From the NCBI RefSeq assembly GCF_029076845.1, contig NZ_JARESE010000015.1:186001-250000 (forward strand): a DNA stretch of 64,000 nt, written 5' to 3'. The position numbers and the translations under genes are program-made. The notes under the pieces were generated by a model that had not been told where the DNA came from, searched no databases, and saw only the letters and a program-made list of their open reading frames with translations. This DNA comes from Novosphingobium album (ex Liu et al. 2023). GTDB lineage: Bacteria; Pseudomonadota; Alphaproteobacteria; Sphingomonadales; Sphingomonadaceae. This document shows positions 8,783 to 17,132 of the stretch, in pieces; position 1 is the first letter of the stretch, and each line of letters begins with the position of its first letter.

Positions 8783-10197
8783 GGGCGCAGCATCGCGGCG
8801 AGCGCGCCGGTGTTGCCCGCCGCGCTCGCCGCTTCGAAGCTGGCGACCGGATAGGCGCAATAATCGGCGGCGTAGTAAGCGCTGGGGCGGTGGTTGCCGC
8901 TTTCGCCCAGCCCGCCGAACGGCATCGCCCCGGCCGCGCCGGTGGTTGGCCGGTTGCGGTTGACCACGCCCGCGCGGCCTTCCACCAGAAAGCGTCGCCA
9001 CAGCCCGTCGTCGGCCGAAACAAGCCCTGCCGAAAGGCCGAAGCGGGTGGCGTTGGCGGCCGCCAGCGCCGCGTCGAAATCGGCCACGCGCGTTACTTGC
9101 ACCACGGGCGCGAAGATCTCCTCGTCAGGCACCGTGATCCCCGTCACGTCGAGGATCGCCGGGCGGACGAAGGCCGGGCCCATGCAGTCCAGCACCTTGA
9201 AATCGCGGATCGCGGTGGCGCCGCGCGCGATCAGCCCCGCGACCCGCGCCCGCGCGGCGCTGGCGGCGGCGTCCGAGATCAGCGGGCCGATATAGGGCTG
9301 GGGATCATCGTGCCACCGGCCGATCTGGATGCGGCGCGACAACGCGTCCACCGCCTCGATCAGATCGCGGCCGAACGCGCTGTCGGGCACGATCAGCCGC
9401 CGCGCGCAGGAACAGCGCTGCCCGGTGGTGACGAAGCTGGACTGCACGACGATCGAGGCGGCTTCGGCGATATCGCCGTCCCACACCACCAGCGGATTGT
9501 TGCCGCCCAGCTCCAGCGCCAGGATCACGTCGGGCCGATCGGCGAAGATGCGGCGGAAATAGGCGCCCGCGCCGGCCGATCCGGTGAACAGCAGCCCGTC
9601 GATCTCGCCCGCGACCAGCGCCTCGCCCGTGGCGCGCCCGCCCTGGACCAGATTGAACACGCCATCGGGCAGGCCCGCGTCGGCCCAGGCGGCGGCCATG
9701 GCCTCGCCGGTGGCCGGGGTCATCTCCGAAGGCTTGAACACCACCGTGTTGCCCGCGAGCAGGGCCGGGACGATGTGGCCGTTGGGCAAGTGGCCGGGAA
9801 AGTTGAACGGGCCCAGCACCGCCATCACCCCGTGCGGCCGGTGGCGCAGCACCGCCGCGCCGAACGACATCTCGGCCCGCCGCTCGCCCGCGCGCTCGGC
9901 CTGCGCGCGGATCGAGATATCAACCTTGCCGATCATCGAGGCAAGTTCGGCGCGGGTTTCCCACAGGGGCTTGCCGGTCTCGCGCGCGATGATTTCGGCG
10001 ATGGCGTCCTGGCGCGTTTCGAGCACGGCCTTGAACGCGCGGGCGCAGGCGATGCGGCGTTCGAGCGGCAAGGCGCCCCAGGCCGGAAACGCCGCGCGCG
10101 CGCGGGCCAGCGCGGCCGCGACCGTGCCGGCATCGGCCTCGGCGCCTTCCCACACGACCTCGCCGCTGGCCGGATCGATCGATTGCAGCACGCTCAT
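8779..10197 (-). CDS. astD: N-succinylglutamate 5-semialdehyde dehydrogenase
   Basis: A 472-residue NAD(P)-dependent aldehyde dehydrogenase that oxidises succinylglutamate semialdehyde to succinylglutamate. The N-terminus LQSIDPASGEVVWEG and the motifs GPFNFPGHLPNGHIVPAL, FTGSAGAG, LELGGNNPLVVWD (Glu229) and TTGQRCSCARR (catalytic Cys262) are those of AstD. The ATG at 10197 overlaps the stop of the DUF1338 gene (ATGA), and its stop overlaps the GTG of the M20 gene. The aminotransferase astC, which makes its substrate, is not in this cluster and must be supplied from elsewhere. Confidence 0.95.
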   Translation of the reverse strand: MSVLQSIDPASGEVVWEGAEADAGTVAAALARARAAFPAWGALPLERRIACARAFKAVLETRQDAIAEIIARETGKPLWETRAELASMIGKVDISIRAQAERAGERRAEMSFGAAVLRHRPHGVMAVLGPFNFPGHLPNGHIVPALLAGNTVVFKPSEMTPATGEAMAAAWADAGLPDGVFNLVQGGRATGEALVAGEIDGLLFTGSAGAGAYFRRIFADRPDVILALELGGNNPLVVWDGDIAEAASIVVQSSFVTTGQRCSCARRLIVPDSAFGRDLIEAVDALSRRIQIGRWHDDPQPYIGPLISDAAASAARARVAGLIARGATAIRDFKVLDCMGPAFVRPAILDVTGITVPDEEIFAPVVQVTRVADFDAALAAANATRFGLSAGLVSADDGLWRRFLVEGRAGVVNRNRPTTGAAGAMPFGGLGESGNHRPSAYYAADYCAYPVASFEAASAAGNTGALAAMLRP

Positions 10198-11228
10198 GCG
10201 CTTCTCGTCACCGCGAAGATGCCGGTGGCATTGCCGCTGTCGAACGTCAGGTCCAGCGTGCCGGTGGCGGGATCGACATCGCGGGTGATGAATTCATAGA
10301 ACGATCCGGGCACTTCACGCTCGGCCAGGGCGCCGTCGGGCAGGCGGAACGGGCGCATGACCTTGTCGGCCAGAAAGGCCGTCTGGTGCACTTGCCCGTT
10401 GGCCGAATGCTCGACCGCGTCCTTCAGCGGATAGCCTTGCGCCTTCAGCGCATCGGCCAGCGCCACCACGTCGGGTACGCGGGTGGTGGCGTGGTTGAAG
10501 GCATTGCCTTCCGTGGCGATCCAGGCGCCTTCCTTCGAATGGCCGAGCAGCGCCGCGTAATCGTCCAGCGCCGGCACCGGATGCTGGCGGGCGAAAGCGC
10601 GCAGCGCGCCGCGCAGGATCGTTGCCGCATCGGCGGGCGAGGCCGCGCCGTCGCGCGCCAGCGCGTCCAGCGCATGGGTTTCTTCGGCGCCCAGCGGATC
10701 GTGCGAGGCGCCGAAGATCCGCGCCGCCGCCTCCCTGGCCGCCGCCGGCAGCTCGGCGACATGCAGTTCGCTGACGAAGAACTGCGGGATCGCCTCGGGC
10801 AAGTCGCGGTGGACGAAGGCCCGGCCGGTCATGGTCAGGCGCGGCAGAGGGTAGAGCCCGCCCGCTGCGTATCCCAGCGGCTCGAGGATGCGCGCGAACG
10901 CGCCATGGCCGCGCGGCAGCGCGCCGGTGGCCCCGTCGATCGTGCGCAGCGCGCCGTGATCGAACACGATCGCCTCGCCCGCCTCGCGCCGCGCCGCGAC
11001 ATAGCGCGCGGCCGTGGGCACCCGGTCCAGCAGGTCGACGAACAGCGCGGCGTTGAGCGCCATGGCCAGCTGCGCGCGCGTGATGCGCGGCGTTGGCGCG
11101 GCGAGCGAGGGAGCGATGGCAAGTGTCGCCAGTGCGAAACCGGCCCGATCCGCGCCGATGACCGCCGCGAGCAGGGCGGGGAGAGGGCCGGCGCCGTGCG
11201 TTTCGATCGACCTGCCTGCGGTGGCCAT
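10194..11228 (-). CDS. DUF1338 / HglS-family protein (2-oxoadipate dioxygenase-like)
   Basis: A 344-residue member of the DUF1338 family, first gene of the AST operon, with AGGAAGGG ahead of ATG 11228. Likely metal ligands are visible in FDHGALRT (His), FNHATTRV (His) and GSFYEFITRD (Glu), matching the two-His-one-Glu iron site known in HglS, a 2-oxoadipate dioxygenase/decarboxylase of lysine breakdown in Pseudomonas. Translational coupling to astD (4-bp overlap) ties it to arginine use. A role in lysine breakdown, or on a side product or 2-oxo acid of arginine catabolism, are both open. The family assignment is firm; the substrate is not known. Confidence 0.88.
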   Translation of the reverse strand: MATAGRSIETHGAGPLPALLAAVIGADRAGFALATLAIAPSLAAPTPRITRAQLAMALNAALFVDLLDRVPTAARYVAARREAGEAIVFDHGALRTIDGATGALPRGHGAFARILEPLGYAAGGLYPLPRLTMTGRAFVHRDLPEAIPQFFVSELHVAELPAAAREAAARIFGASHDPLGAEETHALDALARDGAASPADAATILRGALRAFARQHPVPALDDYAALLGHSKEGAWIATEGNAFNHATTRVPDVVALADALKAQGYPLKDAVEHSANGQVHQTAFLADKVMRPFRLPDGALAEREVPGSFYEFITRDVDPATGTLDLTFDSGNATGIFAVTRSA

Positions 11229-11351
11229 GGCTGTCCCTTCCTATTGGCGTGCGGCGTTTCACTGCCGCCTCGGCGCGCAATATAGAAAGCCGGCCGGGGC
11301 AAGTCCATCGGAGCGGACCGGCCGGGCGAGGCGGGCGCGAAACGCGGGCGG

Positions 11352-12665
11352 TCAGACCGCCGAGCTGAACCGGCGCGGGGCGTGCTGGCGGTGGGGATCG
11401 AACTGCGCGGCGATGGAGCGGGCATAAGGCAGCCCGGCGGGCGGGATATGCACCCAGCCATCCTCGATCTGCACCAGCCCGCGCGCGACGAAGGGTTGCA
11501 GCCGCTCCGTCACGCCCGGCGGCAGGCCGCGCTCGGTCCGGGCCGAGCCCTGGCACAGCAAGTGCTCGATAATCGTGCCGATCGCCTGATCCTCGGCCGA
11601 TCGCGCCACGCCGAGCGAGGCGGTGAAGCGGTTGCGCGACAGCATCATGCGGTAGCGGCCGGTGTTCTTCTCGTTCTGCGCCAGCAGTTCGGGAAAGCTG
11701 CTGATCGCCGATGCGCCAAGGCCGATCAGCACCTGGGCCCGGTCTTCGGTGAAGCCCTGGAAATTGCGCCGCAAGTGGCCCGCGCAAGTGGCCTGCGCCA
11801 GCGGATCGCCGGGCAGCGCGAAATGATCGAAGCCCACCGGGACATAGCCCGCGTCGGTCAGGTAGCGGTGGCCGAAAGCGGCCATGGCGAAGCGCTCGGT
11901 CTGGCCGGGCAGGCGGGCGTCGTCGATCTTGCGCTGGCGCGCGATCAGGTGCGGGACATGGGCATAGCCGAACAGCGCGATGCGGTTCGCGCCCAGCGCG
12001 ACGGTGCGTTGCAGGCTGGCTTCCAGATCGGCGATGGCCTGGCCGGGCAGCCCGTACATCAGGTCGAAATTGAGCGAGGTCACGCCCGCGCGGCGCAGCA
12101 GTTCGGTGCCGCGCACGATCTCTTCCTCGGGCTGCACGCGGCCGATCGCATACTGAAGGTGCGGCGCGAACGTCTGCACGCCCATGCTGGCGCGGGTCAC
12201 GCCCACGGCGGCCAGCACCGATTCCCACGCCGGGGTCAGCCCGCGCGGATCAAGCTCGACCGACCAGCGCGCGTCGATCACGCCGAAATGCGCGGTCAGG
12301 CTGCTGACCAGGCGGACGAAATCGGTGGGCGAGATGGCGTTGGGGCTGCCGCCGCCGAAAGCGACGCTGCCCACGCGCACGCCGGGCGGCAAGTGGCTAG
12401 CGACCAGGCTGATCTCGCTGTCGAGCGCTTCCAGATAGCTGGCCATCCGTTCCTGCCGGTTGGCGACGCTGGTGTTGCAGCCGCAATACCAGCAGATCTT
12501 CTCGCAGAACGGGATATGGACATAGAGCGAGATCTCGCCGCGCACGTTTTGCAGCGCGGCGGCGAAACGCTCTGCCCCTACCGAGGCGTCAAACTCGGCC
12601 GCCGTCGGGTAACTGGTGTACCGCGGCACCGGCTTGGCAAGCAGATCTGGGTAATACGGCCACAT
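11352..12665 (-). CDS. hemN: Oxygen-independent coproporphyrinogen III oxidase
   Basis: A 437-residue radical SAM enzyme that decarboxylates coproporphyrinogen III without oxygen, supplying heme when oxygen is low. The SAM iron-sulfur motif is C54-x3-C58-x2-C61 in FCEKICWYCGC, followed by the GGGSPN glycine motif. The N-terminal PRYTSYPTA is a true HemN signature, not that of HemW. It follows the cco operon on the same strand. An FNR/FixK-like box (12700-12713) lies 35 bp upstream of the ATG and no Shine-Dalgarno sequence is present; an FNR site centred near -41 would place transcription start at or very near the ATG. Confidence 0.95.
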   Translation of the reverse strand: MWPYYPDLLAKPVPRYTSYPTAAEFDASVGAERFAAALQNVRGEISLYVHIPFCEKICWYCGCNTSVANRQERMASYLEALDSEISLVASHLPPGVRVGSVAFGGGSPNAISPTDFVRLVSSLTAHFGVIDARWSVELDPRGLTPAWESVLAAVGVTRASMGVQTFAPHLQYAIGRVQPEEEIVRGTELLRRAGVTSLNFDLMYGLPGQAIADLEASLQRTVALGANRIALFGYAHVPHLIARQRKIDDARLPGQTERFAMAAFGHRYLTDAGYVPVGFDHFALPGDPLAQATCAGHLRRNFQGFTEDRAQVLIGLGASAISSFPELLAQNEKNTGRYRMMLSRNRFTASLGVARSAEDQAIGTIIEHLLCQGSARTERGLPPGVTERLQPFVARGLVQIEDGWVHIPPAGLPYARSIAAQFDPHRQHAPRRFSSAV

Positions 12666-12696
12666 GCTGACGGACTAGCGCGCTCGCTTCGCCGCA

Positions 12697-12918
12697 TCAT
12701 TGCGTTCGATCAATCCGCTTGCGGCTCCTGTCGGGCTGGCAGCCCTTGGCGCAGCAGGGCGATTGCGCGTTGCCGGGAAGCTGCGGCGCTTCCACCGGCA
12801 TGGTCATCGCGCCGCCGCCGCACAGCGCGACGGTGATGCGCGCCTGCGCGGCTTCCAGCGGGCCGATCATCGCCGGGATCAGCGCGCAGGCGGAAAACAG
12901 GCCCAGGCTGGCTTTCAC
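12697..12918 (-). CDS. Small exported Cys-containing protein between ccoS and hemN
   Basis: A 73-residue protein starting at GTG 12918, which overlaps the ccoS stop (GTGA). Residues 1-24 form a signal-peptide-like hydrophobic stretch (KASLGLFSACALIPAMIG then PLEAAQA). The mature part has one Cys in VALCGGGAM and a C-terminal PCCAKGCQ cluster (three Cys), then a basic tail. The coupled start, conserved-looking layout and position at the end of ccoNOQPGHIS suggest a real gene. I do not recognise a characterised family; a periplasmic metal (copper) or redox role in oxidase maturation would fit the cysteines and context but is inference. An FNR-like box for hemN overlaps its 3' end. Confidence 0.7.
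   Translation of the reverse strand: MKASLGLFSACALIPAMIGPLEAAQARITVALCGGGAMTMPVEAPQLPGNAQSPCCAKGCQPDRSRKRIDRTQ
12700..12713. promoter_or_regulatory. FNR/FixK-like box upstream of hemN
   Basis: TTGCG-TTCG-ATCAA on the plus strand (TTGAT-CGAA-CGCAA as read towards hemN) matches 8 of 10 consensus bases. It overlaps the end of the small exported-protein gene and is centred 41.5 bp before the hemN ATG. Confidence 0.5.
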
Positions 12919-13070
12919 GGTGCCTCGTCCTCGTTCTCGTCGATCAGGATGCGCATTCCCGCGCCGTCCAGATCCTCGAACTGGCCATGGCGCATCGCCC
13001 AGAAGAAGGCGACGAGGCCCAGCCCGCCCATGCCGAGCGCGATCGGGATGAGGAAAGCCAGCCCGTTCAT
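12915..13070 (-). CDS. ccoS: cbb3-type cytochrome oxidase assembly protein CcoS
   Basis: A 51-residue single-pass membrane protein too short for usual gene finding thresholds. The translation begins MNGLAFLIPIALGMGG, has one transmembrane helix to about residue 24, then FWAMRHGQFEDLDGAGMRIL and an acidic tail DENEDE. The FxWAxxxGQFEDLxxxxxRIL pattern is the CcoS signature. The ATG at 13070 overlaps the stop of ccoI by 4 bp and its stop overlaps the next gene. CcoS is needed for loading heme and copper into CcoN. Confidence 0.93.
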   Translation of the reverse strand: MNGLAFLIPIALGMGGLGLVAFFWAMRHGQFEDLDGAGMRILIDENEDEAP

Positions 13071-15193
13071 CGCGCGCACCGGGCTAGGCGCAGCGAATTG
13101 CCGATGACGATCAGCGAACTGGCCGACATCGCCAGCGCGGCGATCAGCGGCGTCACTTGCCCGGCGATCGCCAGCGGCACGGCCAGAGCGTTATAGCCGA
13201 TGGCCAGCACGAAGTTCTGCCGCACCACGCGCATCGTCTCGCGCGCGCCGCGCACCGCGATCGCCACCGGCATCAGCGGCTCGCCGACGAAGACCGCGTC
13301 CGCCGCCTGCTGGCTTACGTCGCTGGCGCCGCCGGGCGCGATCGAGACATAGGCGGCGGCCAGCGCCGGCCCGTCGTTCAGCCCGTCGCCGACCATCAGC
13401 ACGCGGCCTTGCGCGGCCTTCATGCGCTCCAGCTCGACCAGCTTTTCCGCCGGGGAGAGTTCGCCGCGCCCCGGAATGCCGAGCCGGGCGGCGACTTGGG
13501 CCACCATCGCGGCGCCATCGCCCGAGATGATCGAGGATTCCAGCCCCAGCGCGTGCAGTTCGGCGATCGTCGCGGCGGCATCGCCGCGCAGCCGGTCGGC
13601 AAAGGCGATGCGGCGGCGGCGCTGGCCGATCACGAGATCGACGCCCAGGCCCTGGCTGTCCTCGGGCCGCAGCAGGCCGACGCTTTCGCCCGCGAACGTG
13701 CCGCGCACGCCGATGCCCGCCGTCTCGACGATCGCCTCGACTCGCGCGGGCACGACACCATCGGCGCGCAGGGCCGAGGCGAGGCCCCGGCTGAGCGGAT
13801 GGCGGCTGGCCTGCGCCAGCGCCAGCGCGACGCCGCGCTCGCCCGGCCCGAGGCTGGCGAGCGTCGTCGGCAGCGGTTCGCCCAGCGTGAGCGTGCCGGT
13901 CTTGTCGAAGGCGACGCATTGCGCTTCGGCCAGCCGTTCCAGCGCGCTGCCGTCCTTGATCAGCAGGCCGCGCTTCATCATCGCGCTGGCGGCGATGACT
14001 TGCGCCACCGGCACCGCCAGGCCCAGCGCGCAAGGGCACGTGATGATCAGCACCGCGACCGCGATCAGCAGCGCCTGGTGCACTCCGGCGCCGGCCAGCA
14101 TCCAGCCCGCGAAGCTGAGCAGCGCCAGCGAATGCACCGCCGGCGCATAGAGCCGCGCCGCCCGATCGGCGATGCGCACATAGCGCGAGCGCGATTGTCC
14201 GGCCTCGTCCATCAGCCGCGCGATCTCGGTCAGCACGGTGTCGCCGCCGACGGCGGTGACGCGCACCCGCACCGGCGCATCGAGGTTCATCATGCCGGCG
14301 TGGACCATGTCGCCGGGCCCGGCCGGGCGCGGCTCGCTCTCGCCGGTCAGCAGCGAGGCGTCGATCATGGTCTTGCCCTGCTCGATCTCGCCATCGGCGG
14401 CCAGCGCCTCGCCCGCGGCGACGAGCATCGTCATGCCGGGGACGAGATCCTCGGCGGCGGTCCAGCGCGCGGCGCCATCCGGCCCGATCACGCTGGCGCC
14501 CCGGCCCATCCGGTCCAGCAGCGCGGCGATGCCCGAGCGCGCGCGATCGCGCATCACGGCATCGAGCACGCGGCCCGCCAGCAGGAAGAACAGCAGCATG
14601 ACCGTGCCGTCGAAATAGGCATGCGGCCCGCCGGTCACGGTCTCGTAAAGGCTGAGCGCGGTGGTCAGCAGCACGCCGATGGCGATCGGCACGTCCATGT
14701 TGGTGCGGCCATAGCGCAGCGCCATCGCTGCCGAGGTGAAGAACGGGCGGCCCGCATAGGCGACCACCGGCAGCGCGATCAGCGCCGAGATCCAGTGGAA
14801 CATCTCGCGCGTGATGCCGTCCGCGCCCGACCAGATGCCCACCGAAAGCAGCATGATGTTCATCATGCCGAAGCCGGCGACCGCCAGCGCGCGCAGCAGG
14901 CGCCGGGTTTCGGCATCGTCGCGCGCCAGCGGATTGGCCGCGACCGGCTGCGCCTCGAAACCCAGCCCCTGCAGGGCGATGACCAGATCGTCCATGCCCA
15001 GGTCCGGCGTGTGGCTGACGGCGACGCGCTTGGCCGAGAAGTTCACCCGCGCGGCGGCGACGCCGGGCAGGGCGGAAAGGCCGCGCTCGATCTTGCCGAT
15101 GCAACCCGCGCAGCGCATTCCCGGCACCGTCAGCCGGCTATCGACGCAGGCCCCGCGCGTGCCGTCCGGCGCGATGGCGGTGGTCACGTTCAT
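13067..15193 (-). CDS. ccoI: Copper-translocating P1B-type ATPase CcoI/FixI
   Basis: A 708-residue heavy-metal P-type ATPase that supplies copper for cbb3 oxidase assembly. In order: an N-terminal metal-binding domain with GMRCAGCIGKIE (Cys28, Cys31), membrane segments, the TGES actuator loop, ITCPCALGLAVPV (intramembrane CPC), the phosphorylation site DKTGTLT and the hinge GDGLNDGPAL. Both its ends overlap neighbours by 4 bp (ccoH and ccoS). The operon position makes CcoI the right name rather than a detoxifying CopA. Confidence 0.96.
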   Translation of the reverse strand: MNVTTAIAPDGTRGACVDSRLTVPGMRCAGCIGKIERGLSALPGVAAARVNFSAKRVAVSHTPDLGMDDLVIALQGLGFEAQPVAANPLARDDAETRRLLRALAVAGFGMMNIMLLSVGIWSGADGITREMFHWISALIALPVVAYAGRPFFTSAAMALRYGRTNMDVPIAIGVLLTTALSLYETVTGGPHAYFDGTVMLLFFLLAGRVLDAVMRDRARSGIAALLDRMGRGASVIGPDGAARWTAAEDLVPGMTMLVAAGEALAADGEIEQGKTMIDASLLTGESEPRPAGPGDMVHAGMMNLDAPVRVRVTAVGGDTVLTEIARLMDEAGQSRSRYVRIADRAARLYAPAVHSLALLSFAGWMLAGAGVHQALLIAVAVLIITCPCALGLAVPVAQVIAASAMMKRGLLIKDGSALERLAEAQCVAFDKTGTLTLGEPLPTTLASLGPGERGVALALAQASRHPLSRGLASALRADGVVPARVEAIVETAGIGVRGTFAGESVGLLRPEDSQGLGVDLVIGQRRRRIAFADRLRGDAAATIAELHALGLESSIISGDGAAMVAQVAARLGIPGRGELSPAEKLVELERMKAAQGRVLMVGDGLNDGPALAAAYVSIAPGGASDVSQQAADAVFVGEPLMPVAIAVRGARETMRVVRQNFVLAIGYNALAVPLAIAGQVTPLIAALAMSASSLIVIGNSLRLARCAR

Positions 15194-15639
15194 GACAGCG
15201 GCAGTTCCTCGCGCCAGGCATGGGGCCCTTGCGACACTTCGAAGCGCAGCGTCCAGCGATCGAACGGCAGCGGCTCGCGGCTGACCCAGCGGCCCTGGCC
15301 TTGCGGCGCGAACGTCAGCATCCGGTCAGGCAGGGTGCCGAGCGGATGGCGCGCCTCGACGCGGATCACCGCGTCGGCCGGGATCGTCGTGGAAGCGAGC
15401 GCGACCCGGCCGTCCTTCTCGTGCGTCGCGCCGACCGACCAGCCCAGCGCCTGCGATCGCGCCGCCTGCTTCAGCCAGCCGTTGAATTCCTGGCTGGCGA
15501 CATAGGAGTTTTCCACCACCACGCCGCCGAACGTGCGGACCGCGAATGTCGCCATGGTGAAGTTGACCGCGATGACGATGCCGAAGCCGACGACCAGGAT
15601 GGCCAGCATGTGCCTGCCGGTGAAAGTGCCGCTCATCAT
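15190..15639 (-). CDS. ccoH: cbb3 oxidase assembly protein CcoH/FixH
   Basis: A 149-residue protein with one N-terminal membrane helix (HMLAILVVGFGIVIAVNFTM) and a periplasmic domain with YVASQEFNGWLKQA, typical of FixH. The sequence begins with two consecutive ATGs (15639 and 15636); GGAGG lies 5 or 8 nt upstream and the first overlaps the ccoG stop. FixH is required for stable assembly of the cbb3 oxidase and interacts with the oxidase subunits. The frame stays open upstream of 15639 but that part overlaps ccoG and is not coding. Confidence 0.92.
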   Translation of the reverse strand: MMSGTFTGRHMLAILVVGFGIVIAVNFTMATFAVRTFGGVVVENSYVASQEFNGWLKQAARSQALGWSVGATHEKDGRVALASTTIPADAVIRVEARHPLGTLPDRMLTFAPQGQGRWVSREPLPFDRWTLRFEVSQGPHAWREELPLS

Positions 15640-17096
15640 TCGCCTCCGGGAGTGTCGATCTTGGCTTCGGTGGTATCGGTCTCGCGCTGCTCGTCCAGCG
15701 ATTGCAGGCGGAAGCGGAATTCCTGCGAGGGGGTGCCGGCGGGCACCACCACATAGGCGCGCATCGATTGCGTCTCGTCGGCGGCGACCGTGCGGCGCAA
15801 GGTGCGGGCGGCATTGTCGCGGCCGGTATCCTCGCTCCACATCACCGCGCCCGGCAGGCCCTCGATCGAGACTTCCATCACGCGCGGGCGCCCTTCCATG
15901 TTGCGCAGGCGCAAGGTGTAGGCATTGCGCACCGAGCCGTCGCTCATCAGGATATAGGGCGGGTTGCGGTCCTTGGCCACGGTCAGGTCGGTGTGCACGC
16001 GGGTGCCGAGCATGAACAGCAGCGCCAGGCCGATGCCGCCCCAGACGCAGAAATAGAGGATCGTGCGCGGGCGCCAGATCAGCTTCAGGTGGCGCGTGGG
16101 CGGCTCACCGGCCTTCTCGCGCTCGGAATCCTCCAGCGTGGCATAGTCGATCAGCCCGCGCGGGCGGCCGGTTTCCTTCATCACCCGGTCGCAGGCGTCG
16201 ATGCACAGCGCGCAGGTGATGCAGCCGATCTGCGGCCCTTCGCGGATGTCGATGCCGGTCGGGCAGACCGCGACGCACTGGTTGCAATCGATGCAGTCGC
16301 CGAACTGGCCGGGGTTCTTCTCGGCTTTCTTGAGGCTGCCGCGCGGCTCGCCGCGCCAGTCCTTATACGTGACGAGCAGCGATTTCTCGTCGAGCATCGC
16401 CGTCTGGATGCGCGGCCAGGGGCACATGTAGATGCACACCTGCTCGCGCATGAAGCCTCCGAGCACGAACGTCGTCATCGTCAGCACGAACGTGGTCGCA
16501 TAGGCGACCGGCGCGGCGGTGCCGGTCCAGAATTCATGCTGGAGCGTCGGCGCGTCGGCGAAATAGAAGATCCAGGCGCCGCCGGTGGCGAAGCTGATCG
16601 CGAGATAGATCGACCACTTGAGCAGCCGCCGCGCGATCTTGGCCGGGCCCCACGGCGCCTTGTAAAGCCGGAAGCGGGCATTGCGATCGCCGTCGATCAG
16701 CCGGTCGATATGCTGGAACAGGTCGGTCCAGACCGTCTGCGGGCAGGCATAGCCGCACCACGCGCGGCCGACCGCGCTGGTGACGAGGAACAGGCCGATG
16801 CCCGCCATGATCAGCAGGCCGGCGACGAAGTAGAATTCCTGCGGCCAGATCTCGATCCCGAACATGTAGAACCGGCGATGCGCCAGATCGATCAGCACCG
16901 CCTGGTTCGGCGCATAGGGGCCGCGGTCCCAGCGGATCCAGGGGGTGATCCAGTAGACCGCGAGGCACACGATCATGATCGCCCACTTGAGCCGCCGGAA
17001 CTTGCCATCGATCCGTCGGTTGAAGACCGGCTCGCGCTTGGCATAGAGCGAGAGGGGCTGGTCTTCGACCGGAATGATCTTCTCGGGATTGTTCAT
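15636..17096 (-). CDS. ccoG: Cytochrome oxidase accessory protein CcoG (RdxA/FixG)
   Basis: A 486-residue integral membrane ferredoxin-like protein. It has several N-terminal membrane segments, then two 4Fe-4S motifs in the centre: CIDCNQCVAVCPTG and CITCALCIDACD. A C-terminal periplasmic immunoglobulin-like domain follows the last helix. CcoG acts in copper reduction and delivery during cbb3 assembly. It lies 36 bp after ccoP and overlaps ccoH. Confidence 0.95.
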   Translation of the reverse strand: MNNPEKIIPVEDQPLSLYAKREPVFNRRIDGKFRRLKWAIMIVCLAVYWITPWIRWDRGPYAPNQAVLIDLAHRRFYMFGIEIWPQEFYFVAGLLIMAGIGLFLVTSAVGRAWCGYACPQTVWTDLFQHIDRLIDGDRNARFRLYKAPWGPAKIARRLLKWSIYLAISFATGGAWIFYFADAPTLQHEFWTGTAAPVAYATTFVLTMTTFVLGGFMREQVCIYMCPWPRIQTAMLDEKSLLVTYKDWRGEPRGSLKKAEKNPGQFGDCIDCNQCVAVCPTGIDIREGPQIGCITCALCIDACDRVMKETGRPRGLIDYATLEDSEREKAGEPPTRHLKLIWRPRTILYFCVWGGIGLALLFMLGTRVHTDLTVAKDRNPPYILMSDGSVRNAYTLRLRNMEGRPRVMEVSIEGLPGAVMWSEDTGRDNAARTLRRTVAADETQSMRAYVVVPAGTPSQEFRFRLQSLDEQRETDTTEAKIDTPGGE

Positions 17097-17132
17097 CGTT
17101 CTGCCTGTTGCGCGCCGCCCGACCGGCGGCGC

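Noticed and set aside
13157-15505. 782-codon open frame on the plus strand opposite ccoI and ccoH
   Set aside because: It is an antisense shadow of a GC-rich gene; the translation is rich in Arg, His, Gln and Asp with no domain, while ccoI on the other strand has every family motif.
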